Below, one piece after another: positions 1-6,600 of a stretch of 14,444 bases of DNA. Location: contig JAPKYG010000121.1 of assembly GCA_026394435.1 (NCBI GenBank), positions 1-14,444 of the forward strand. Reading direction: 5' to 3'. A program made the position numbers and the translations under genes. Under the pieces are notes generated by a model. It saw nothing but the letters and a program-made list of their open reading frames with translations, had not been told where the DNA came from and searched no databases. This stretch comes from Methanobacteriota archaeon (GTDB lineage: Archaea; Thermoplasmatota; E2; DHVEG-1). Within the stretch, counting starts at the first letter, position 1. Every line of letters starts with the position of its first letter.

Positions 1-53
1 CGGATTCCTTTCAGATTAAGCTCTGTTGTTCTTTCTATTTTTACCACCCTCAT
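1..53 (-). CDS. 5' end of an unidentified leftward gene (partial)
   Basis: An open frame runs from an ATG at 53 to the left edge of the window and begins MRVVKIERTTELNLKGI. Only 17 codons are visible, so no family can be named. Support is positional: a TATA-like CTATATAAT on the minus strand is centred about 30 nt upstream of the ATG, the spacing expected for a leaderless archaeal transcript, and there is no ribosome binding site. It would be divergent from the PAS protein gene starting at 270. The frame is too short for coding statistics, so it could be chance. Confidence 0.45.
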   Translation of the reverse strand, partial: MRVVKIERTTELNLKGI

Positions 54-76
54 AGTATATACATAATATATACAAA

Positions 77-88
77 GATTATATAGTT
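77..88 (-). promoter_or_regulatory. TATA box for the partial leftward gene
   Basis: Minus-strand ACTATATAATC-like element about 30 nt upstream of the ATG at 53, consistent with leaderless transcription. The whole stretch from about 54 to 100 is rich in TATA-like words, so the exact element is uncertain. Confidence 0.4.
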
Positions 89-195
89 TTCGGTATAAAT
101 CATTAGAACCGGTTATGAACTTCAGACCAGTGACCTCTTACTTCTGAAGCGAAGGTTCTTATGCCTCTTTTTCTTCTCTTTTCATTAAAACAAAA

Positions 196-206
196 CGTTT
201 TAAAAT
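196..206 (+). promoter_or_regulatory. Possible TATA box for the PAS/coiled-coil gene
   Basis: GTTTTAAAATA is a TATA-like element that would place a transcription start near 228 and leave a leader of about 40 nt before the ATG at 270. The match to the archaeal consensus is moderate. Other TATA-like words at 54-100 could also drive this gene with a longer leader. Confidence 0.3.
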
Positions 207-269
207 AATCAGAAGATAGTGAAATGAAAAAAAACGTACGATACACCAATTCGTACTTGGGTAGAGGAG

Positions 270-1805
270 ATGATCGCAATCGATCAAAAGGAAAATGATA
301 AAGGTTTACACACAAACCAAGAACTAATACTCGGTCTTACCTCGAGTGAGGAAATCATTCAATTCAACATTGAATGCGAGCGATTCACAGGATACATGCG
401 GGATGAGGTATTACATAAAAAACTTGGTGAGATATTACTTCCACAAGAATCTATCACGCTCTGGAAAACACTTCTTGAATCTATTCGACAAACCATGTGG
501 GTTGATGATTTTGCACTTCCTATAAAAACAAAACATGATCAAACCTATATGATATCCTGGACTGGGTTTCTGATTAAAGATGAAAATGGTTCCATTAAAG
601 ATATCTGCCTCTTTGGAAAACCGCAAAAAAAAGAAGAAATTAATATACAATCCTCAGACATTCTCGCCACTGCATCCATTCAATTAAAAGAAGAGAATAT
701 ACAAATAATTGCTCCTGAACCAATGCCACAACCAAAAAAGAGAGAGATGCCAATGAAACAAGCACAAAAAAAAATAATATTTGCCAGTGAAAAAAAAACA
801 GGGGACGAACCAATCAGTAATGCTGGTGAAGAATCTCTCGCAAAACCATTGGAAACCATGAAGAAAATAGTGCAAAATACATCGGAACAACTGAGTTCGA
901 TGAACAAATCGCTAAAGGAACTTTCACGAAAATATGATACGGTTACAAGACGTCTTGGAGTACTGGAAAAGAAAGACCGACGATTGGAGAAAAATCATAA
1001 GAGCCTAGGGAAACATATGCAACTCCTTGAAAAAGGATACAGACGACATACGAGAAAACAAAAAAACCTGAATAATACAACGTTTGCGGAGGAACCTCAC
1101 AAGAATGCAGAATTCACGTTTTTCTCAGATCCATTCAGATTCAAACGACGACACCGCGAGCTTACTTTACAAAAACAGCAGATAGAAGGGCGAACAAACC
1201 AGTTGGATGCTTTTGAAGCACAGTTAATGAACGAACGGAAGACGTTTAACGCTCGTGTCGAAGAATTCTGCAGATGGCGAGAAAAGTTAGAGCTTTTAGA
1301 ATCAGCGATTGAGAAAAGGCGGCAGGAGCTGATGAAACAAGAGGACGTCTTTCTAGAGCGTGCACCTGCTACGACTCAGGAACCTATCTCTACCAAGCCA
1401 GAAATTGTTAAGAGCACAGTACCTGCAATTTCTAATTACCACGAGCTACTTGATAAAATTCCTCAATCTGCAGCGATTGTTCAGCGAGGTATATTAAAAC
1501 AAATCAATAACTCGTTTGTCTCATTGCTTGGATATGCCATGGATGAGGTGGTGGAGAAAAGCTTTTTTGATTTTATCGCACTAGAAGGGCTTGCAGACGT
1601 CGAGAAGTATTATCTTGATCGATTGAAAGGCGAGAATGTTTCTGCATATAAAACCGTGTTTTCAACGAAGGATAATAACAAAATATCAGTTGAGATCAGT
1701 ATCAAACAAACCATCTATAATGGTGAAAAAGCTGAGATCGCTATAATTACTTGTTTAAATCAGCAAGAATCTCGATCAATGGATGAACCTGACCCTAAAA
1801 AATAA
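270..1805 (+). CDS. PAS / coiled-coil / PAS protein without output domain
   Basis: Predicted 511-residue cytoplasmic protein with no signal peptide or membrane segment. Residues about 14-117 look like a PAS sensor fold (key words IIQFNIECERFTGY and a late FLIKDENGSIKDICLFGK strand pair). Residues 118-190 are a low-complexity K/E/P-rich linker. Residues about 193-265 and 292-363 are charged heptad-like coiled coil. Residues about 388-497 are a second PAS domain (INNSFVSLLGYAMDEVVEKS, then FSTKDNNKISVEISIKQ). No kinase H/N/G boxes, receiver, GGDEF, HAMP or methyl-accepting region is present, so signal output is probably by protein contact; that is inference. The ATG at 270 is the only standard start in frame after a TGA at 225. 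GAGGAG abuts it directly, too close for a normal ribosome binding site. The domain plan is a short version of the 1935-residue PAS/coil protein at 3684-9491, which suggests a common role. Confidence 0.88.
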   Translation: MIAIDQKENDKGLHTNQELILGLTSSEEIIQFNIECERFTGYMRDEVLHKKLGEILLPQESITLWKTLLESIRQTMWVDDFALPIKTKHDQTYMISWTGFLIKDENGSIKDICLFGKPQKKEEINIQSSDILATASIQLKEENIQIIAPEPMPQPKKREMPMKQAQKKIIFASEKKTGDEPISNAGEESLAKPLETMKKIVQNTSEQLSSMNKSLKELSRKYDTVTRRLGVLEKKDRRLEKNHKSLGKHMQLLEKGYRRHTRKQKNLNNTTFAEEPHKNAEFTFFSDPFRFKRRHRELTLQKQQIEGRTNQLDAFEAQLMNERKTFNARVEEFCRWREKLELLESAIEKRRQELMKQEDVFLERAPATTQEPISTKPEIVKSTVPAISNYHELLDKIPQSAAIVQRGILKQINNSFVSLLGYAMDEVVEKSFFDFIALEGLADVEKYYLDRLKGENVSAYKTVFSTKDNNKISVEISIKQTIYNGEKAEIAIITCLNQQESRSMDEPDPKK

Positions 1806-1815
1806 AGATAAAAAA

Positions 1816-1836
1816 TGGAGAGGTTATCTCTCTCCA
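1816..1836. terminator. Bidirectional hairpin terminator between convergent genes
   Basis: TGGAGAG (1816-1822) pairs perfectly with CTCTCCA (1830-1836) around a 7-nt loop. On the plus strand the next 25 nt are T-rich (runs at 1848-1863). On the minus strand the hairpin is followed by TTTTTATCTTTATT. It lies between the stop of the PAS gene (1805) and the stop of the archaellin gene (1862), so one hairpin could serve both. Archaeal termination mainly needs T-runs, so the hairpin's role is inferred. Confidence 0.5.
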
Positions 1837-1861
1837 AATGTTTGCTGTTTTTCTTGTGTTT

Positions 1862-2719
1862 TTAGACGTCACAGACTCGGTATTTAAACGCGTTTGGCGA
1901 TTGAACAACAAAGATACCGGATGCTCCTACATCTGGAACGAGTTTTCCTTCAAGGACTTCACCTGCTAAGAGTCCATTGGTTGTGGAAAGCACTGCTGTG
2001 AGGTTGACGATGAGAATCGCTTGGTCTGTCGTACTAATACCGTTGGTTTTCATAATGGAGTCATCTCGGTCATGGATTGAAATAAGTCCGAAGTTTGTCT
2101 CGTTTAAAAGACTAAGGTTGAGTGTATTGAATATACCACCCGATGCAACTCTGTTTGCTTTAGATACTAGATTCAGACTCAAGACGGAATAGTTATCCAG
2201 TTGAATGTACAAAAGTGTTTTGTTCAGATCGACATCATATGACCCTGCTCGGGGTGTGATCGCGATTGCCAGGTATTCGAGCTTTGTTTTATTTACATCT
2301 GTGTATCCTGTGACACCGATGACACGGAGACCGGTTGAAACATCTCGGATTGTTTGTTTACCAACCGCGTATGCTCTCTGTTGTAAGTTTTCTGCGGTTT
2401 GCATAATGACGCTTGCTGCCACCGCTGCAACTAACACCATGGCGATGAAAACAATTAAAGTTCCGATACCAACATCAGCCTCATCATCGTTCGTTCGTGT
2501 TTTATTCTCGGGTCTGTGTTTCTTGCCTGGTTTGATAGCTATAATGGTATCGATTCTAAGGCATCCTAATCCTTGCGAGGAATCTACTAAAATAAAGCCA
2601 TCTTTGTAGTCAACGTCTTCCAGAATACCTGTTACGACATTTGCTCGTTCTTCACCGGGTTCTTTGGTTACGATCTTACAGTATTTGCCCACCAGCCTTT
2701 CCATATACCGTTTTCCCAT
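1862..2719 (-). CDS. Archaellin with fused N-terminal Sm-like domain
   Basis: Filament subunit precursor of the archaellum, 285 residues from the chosen ATG. Residues about 84-102 carry the archaellin core GIGTLIVFIAMVLVAAVAA, the hydrophobic helix that packs in the filament core, followed by ASVIMQTAENLQQRA. Residues 103-285 form the typical beta-rich exported domain, with six N-glycosylation sequons (N143, N166, N176, N201, N206, N239). Known archaellins have only a short class III signal before the helix. Here about 80 residues precede it: residues 8-65 resemble a small five-strand beta barrel of Sm-like pattern, then a basic linker PGKKHRPENKTRT. No ATG, GTG or TTG lies in frame in that linker, so the fusion cannot be explained by a mis-called start. 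The usual K/R-G before the cleavage site is replaced by DDEADVG. The start at 2719 is preferred because GGAAGGTGA ends 5 nt before it; the GTG at 2728 lies inside that site. It is divergent from a second archaellin-like gene and convergent with the PAS gene. Archaellin identity is near certain; the Sm-like label is tentative. Confidence 0.93.
   Translation of the reverse strand: MGKRYMERLVGKYCKIVTKEPGEERANVVTGILEDVDYKDGFILVDSSQGLGCLRIDTIIAIKPGKKHRPENKTRTNDDEADVGIGTLIVFIAMVLVAAVAASVIMQTAENLQQRAYAVGKQTIRDVSTGLRVIGVTGYTDVNKTKLEYLAIAITPRAGSYDVDLNKTLLYIQLDNYSVLSLNLVSKANRVASGGIFNTLNLSLLNETNFGLISIHDRDDSIMKTNGISTTDQAILIVNLTAVLSTTNGLLAGEVLEGKLVPDVGASGIFVVQSPNAFKYRVCDV
2525..2698 (-). other. Region encoding the Sm-like N-terminal domain
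   Basis: Codons 8-65 of the archaellin precursor. The pattern is a leading LVGKYCKIV strand, VVTGILEDVDYKDGFILVD (G-L-x-x-x-D then a hydrophobic strand) and a closing CLRIDTIIAIKP strand, comparable in order and length to Sm/Hfq-like barrels. The Asn of the Sm1 RNA-binding motif is not evident. Other small beta barrels are possible. The domain lies on the cytoplasmic side of the class III signal and should be removed by the prepilin-type peptidase. Confidence 0.5.
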
Positions 2720-2724
2720 TTTTT

Positions 2725-2733
2725 TCACCTTCC
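2725..2733 (-). promoter_or_regulatory. Ribosome binding site fixing the archaellin start
   Basis: Minus-strand GGAAGGTGA with a perfect GGTGA, 5 nt before the ATG at 2719. It overlaps the alternative GTG at 2728 and therefore argues against that start. Confidence 0.7.
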
Positions 2734-2772
2734 TTTCCTTTCAATTCGTGCCATCTCTAATCATGGCAGTCT

Positions 2773-2792
2773 TTCGCATGTAACATGTTCGC
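2773..2792. promoter_or_regulatory. Palindrome and direct repeat at the archaellin transcription start
   Basis: CATGT-A-ACATG (2777-2787) is a perfect 5-bp inverted repeat with one central base, bracketed by two TTCGC direct repeats (2773-2777 and 2788-2792). It sits about 25 nt downstream of the archaellin TATA box, i.e. on the predicted start site, where a repressor could bind. The operator role is inference. Confidence 0.3.
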
Positions 2793-2800
2793 AAATTACA

Positions 2801-2810
2801 CTATATAAAG
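2801..2810 (-). promoter_or_regulatory. TATA box of the archaellin gene
   Basis: Minus-strand CTTTATATAG matches the archaeal TATA consensus closely. It predicts a start near 2780 and a leader of about 60 nt carrying the GGTGA site. Confidence 0.65.
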
Positions 2811-2997
2811 CTTCGGCGGTGAACAAACAAAATGTAAAAATCACACCCCAACGATTTCTTGATCCCCTCCCTATCTTTTTCTAATACATCACAGAAAATT
2901 AGGAGAAAACAAGACCATCCGTCAACCATTTATTTTCTTTGAAATAACTTGTTTTATCCCTTGATTCCCTAGAATAGATAACAATTGTATAACAATA

Positions 2998-3007
2998 TTT
3001 ATATATT
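2998..3007 (+). promoter_or_regulatory. TATA box of the archaellin-like gene
   Basis: TTTATATATT is a strong archaeal TATA element. It predicts transcription starting near 3028, about 20 nt before the chosen ATG at 3047, and almost exactly at the alternative GTG at 3026. The stretch between the two divergent TATA boxes (2811-2997) holds no gene and no other element I can support. Confidence 0.6.
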
Positions 3008-3046
3008 AACCAGAAGAAGAGTTATGTGGAGAACACCAGGGATATT

Positions 3047-3673
3047 ATGAATGACCAGGCAAAACTCGGGATATTCGCCGGGATACTACTCATCGGCTTC
3101 ATCCTTATCGGAGCGGTTTCCGCATCTGTCATCATGACTGGTTCAAAAAACATCTCAGAAGAAGACCTTAATAAGATTACCAGCGAGGTCGTTGATGAGA
3201 TATGTAGCTACCTCCAAATAAAACATATCGTCGGAAAATACCAGACAATACAAGGCGAAGAAAAAATCCAAAAAATCGCAGTCCTGATTAAACCCCTCGT
3301 TTCTCAAGATATCGATGTTTCTCGCATGACCATAGAACTTTCCAACGGAGAACAATTTCAACTCCTGTTTTACAATGGAATTGCGGAATCTCTCAACTCC
3401 CATTCCCTCTTTGAACATCCGCTCTGGGATTCTGTAACCCCTGGGACGTTTAGTCTTATCTCTACAATCGATGATGATAACTCTATTATTAATTCACATC
3501 TCATAAACAAAAATACAGATATGACGTTTATCCTCCTGAAGCTCCCTGATGATATCGCAATGAAATATGGCGATGAACTAAAAATCACAATTCTACCGTC
3601 ACCGGGAATGGGACGAACCGTAACCCTTGAATCTCCGCTCTCGACAAAACACGTCGTTACTCTCTACGAATAA
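3047..3673 (+). CDS. Atypical archaellin-like (class III signal) secreted protein
   Basis: Predicted 208-residue protein with the layout of an archaellin: a short charged leader MNDQAKLG, then the hydrophobic helix IFAGILLIGFILIGAVSASV (residues 9-28), then a beta-rich exported domain. The late part (FILLKLPDDIAMKYGDELKI near residues 161-180, then a PSPGMGRTVTLESP turn) resembles the archaellin C-terminal region. It differs from the neighbouring archaellin in its core helix and has only one clear sequon (N35-I-S), against six there. It may be a minor archaellin, a basal or capping subunit, or another archaellin-fold pilin. The ATG at 3047 gives the usual short leader and has AGGGA a few bases upstream; a GTG at 3026 would lengthen the leader to 15 residues and could be leaderless. 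It is transcribed divergently from the first archaellin and ends 10 bp from the convergent giant PAS gene. Confidence 0.82.
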   Translation: MNDQAKLGIFAGILLIGFILIGAVSASVIMTGSKNISEEDLNKITSEVVDEICSYLQIKHIVGKYQTIQGEEKIQKIAVLIKPLVSQDIDVSRMTIELSNGEQFQLLFYNGIAESLNSHSLFEHPLWDSVTPGTFSLISTIDDDNSIINSHLINKNTDMTFILLKLPDDIAMKYGDELKITILPSPGMGRTVTLESPLSTKHVVTLYE

Positions 3674-3683
3674 AAAAATCATA

Positions 3684-6600
3684 TTATTTTGATTCTTCAT
3701 CTTTCAATTTTTTTGTTTTCAGATGATCTTCAGAAGCATGGTCAAGACATTTTTCGATCTCATTACAGATCCGCAATTCTTTTTTCCAAGTAATCTCTTC
3801 ATGTAGCTGACCCGCATGTTCCTCTCTTCTCCCGATGATATGGTCAATATCTCCGGCAAGAGACTTTTTTTCACCCTGGATGATTAGCTGATCGTCTTTG
3901 AGGATGCATAGGGGGCTATCTTTTCCATCAGACTGCGATTCCAACATTTTTGTTGCAGACTCTTTGTTAATTGTCGTGACCTTTAAACTGGTGTACATGT
4001 CTTGAAATCGTTTCGTTAAATCCGTCATTTCTTGTTGTTTTATCTGCAGATCCGCCTGTATTCCGACAAAGTCTGTGACATCATCGATGACGAGCATCAT
4101 ACCCTTGGATTCGCCCGTATTATCAATTAAGGGAATTTGGGAGACATTGGTGAGGATTCGGTTCTCACTGTCTCCTTTGAGAGAAACAGAATGAACCGTA
4201 ACCGGTTCTTTCTTCTTTTTACACTGCTCGAACCCTTCCCGTACCCGCTCTCTACCCATCAGATCCACTTGCGAGATATTCATTCCTACTGCTGTCGTTG
4301 ATGGTACCCCAAATAGTTCCTCTGCTTTCTTATTCCAGGTCGTAATAATATTATCATTATTTACTGTTATCACGGACGAGGGGATCGAATTCTCCATATG
4401 ATCAAACACGAAATGGAGGTTGTCCCGCTCGGTTTGTATATGGTTTAGTTCTGTTGTCTTCTTTTCAAGCTCTTGGTGTAATCGGGTGACCTCTTCGGTT
4501 AATCGTATGAGTGCTTCGTTTTTCCTCGGGAGTTCCTGATGTTGTTCCGTGAGTTCTGCTTGTAATCGTTCGGTATCTTGTAGCCTTTCGATAAGTAATG
4601 TCTGTTTCTCTGTGAGTTGACGTTTCATCTCCTCGATCAGTTTGTTTCTGGTTTCAACCTCTGCGTTCAACATTTCTATTTGATACTGCTTCTGTTCAAG
4701 CTCGTTTTTGATCTGAGGAAGTTCTTGAAGCTTCTGCGCAAGCTCTTCTATAGTTGTTTCAAACTCGATTTTTTTCGAGCTTTTCTGCTCTTCCTCGAAT
4801 TTCACTTGAATCTCCTGAAATTCTTTTGTCTTCTTTTTAATTTCTTCCCGTAACATGGAAATTTCGTGTTCCTTTCCATCCAGTTTTACCTGAATCGCCT
4901 GTATGTCTTCCTCATTTATTGTGCGGTCTTTGTTTAGTATCTGGAAATCAAGCTGTAGCTGTTGAATCGTTCTTTCTCGGGTATGTAGCTCTTCATCTTT
5001 GAGTTTGAGTTCTGCTTGTTTTTCATTAAACTGTTTTTGTAATTCTTGGCATATCCTCTCTTTTAACGCCTCTTCGTTCTTGCTTTTTTCAACCTCGTTT
5101 TGTAATCGGTCAATTACCTGCGATTTCTCCATTAAATCAATTTTACCATCTGTTAATTGTTTCCGAAGGTCTTTTACTTCAAGATGTTTCGCTTCAACAT
5201 CTTCCCCTTTTAACCGTAACTCTCCTTGTTTTTCCTCAAGTTCTGTTTTTAACCAACTTATCGCAGCTTTACTTGCTTTCACTTCCTTTGTTAATTCCTC
5301 GATTTCTCTCTTATGCGAGGTTATTTCCGCACTTCTCAAATCGACATTTCGGTGTATACTCTCCAGTTCCTGACGATTTCTCTCTAATTCGTTTTGAAGC
5401 TGCAGAATTTTTTCTTGTTTACTGTTCAGGTCAATTGCTGTTATCTCCAGATCTTTACCTTTTTCCTCCAGCTCTGTTTGCATTCGATTGAGTTCACTGT
5501 CTTTTTGTTCAAGTTCATGAGTCAATCGAAGGATCTCATGATGTCGATCCTTCATCTGCTCTTTCATCTGTTGCAGCTCGTCGTTTTTCTTCTTAATTTC
5601 TCGTTCGCTCCCCTCAAGTTTTATATGAAATTGAGAGCTCTGGATCTCCTGATCCTCCAGTTGTTTATTCAAAGAACGCCATTCCTGCTGTTTTTTCTCC
5701 AGTTCCTCAGAAATTTTTCGCATCTCGTTTTCTTTAGCAGTAAACTCGTCTTCGCTTATCTTCATTCGATGATGCAATTTCTTGGATTCCCCTTGCTGTT
5801 CGTCAATGCGGTCCTGACTTTTCTTTAATTCTTCAATAGTTGCAGCAAGTTCCCGAGTTTTTAATGTACATTCTTTTTCCTTCTCTGATAACCTTATTTC
5901 TACCTGATCAAGATCAGTATGTTTGTTTCTTAGGTTTTCTCTGAGAATCTCCAGCTCACTGGTTTTTGTATCTCCCTCTTGCTTTACTGTTTCTAATTCG
6001 TTCACCACGGAAGTAAATCGCGTCTGTTGATTTTCCAATTCATCCTTCAACTGGCAAATCGTAAGGCCCTTCTCATCTAATTGATCAAGTCGTTCTTTGA
6101 GATCTCGTTTTACCTGATCGATCTCCACGGTTCTCTCCTGAAGTTCTCTTGTTGCCTTCTCCAACTCTTCTATGCGTACCTTTAATTCTTGTTGTCGAGT
6201 ATCAAGATCCTGTTTCAACGAATCAAGTGCTTGTTCTTTCTGCTCAATTTCCTCTTGTTTTTTCTTCAATTCAGATTCCGTGACCTTCATCTCAGTGTCA
6301 ACGACATTGAGCTGTTTGTAGGTCTGCTGGAATTTCTGACCAAGCATCTGTAAATCTTCTTGTTTCCTCTCTAGTTCCGCTTGTATTCCCATTATTGTCG
6401 TTACATCGTCAATCACTAAAAGTGCCCCTTGGAATTCTCCCTTTCCATCGAGGAAAGGAATTTCCGAGATATTGGTGAGGACATTCTTCCCCTCACGCGC
6501 TCGCATTGGGACAGATCGGAGCGTCACCGATTTCTTCGTCTGCTCACCTATGTTAATTGCCTTAGTAAATTCCTGATCACCTATCTGTGAAAAATCAGAA

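Noticed and set aside
54..100. AT-rich TATA-like stretch as a replication origin element
   Set aside because: No origin box repeats and no Orc1/Cdc6 gene nearby; promoter use explains it better.
224..298. Short upstream open frame MKKNVRYTNSYLGRG (24 codons) overlapping the PAS gene start
   Set aside because: A GTGA lies near it, but it is very short and has no recognisable features. I cannot separate it from chance.
103..315. Leftward 70-codon open frame at the left end
   Set aside because: It overlaps the promoter and start of the PAS gene, has no ribosome binding site, and its composition is what AT-rich intergenic sequence gives.
2205..2609. Rightward 134-codon open frame
   Set aside because: It lies antisense to the archaellin gene, whose identity is certain, and resembles no protein.
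2719..2728. GTG at 2728 as the archaellin start
   Set aside because: It falls inside the GGAAGGTGA ribosome binding site that is correctly spaced for the ATG at 2719.
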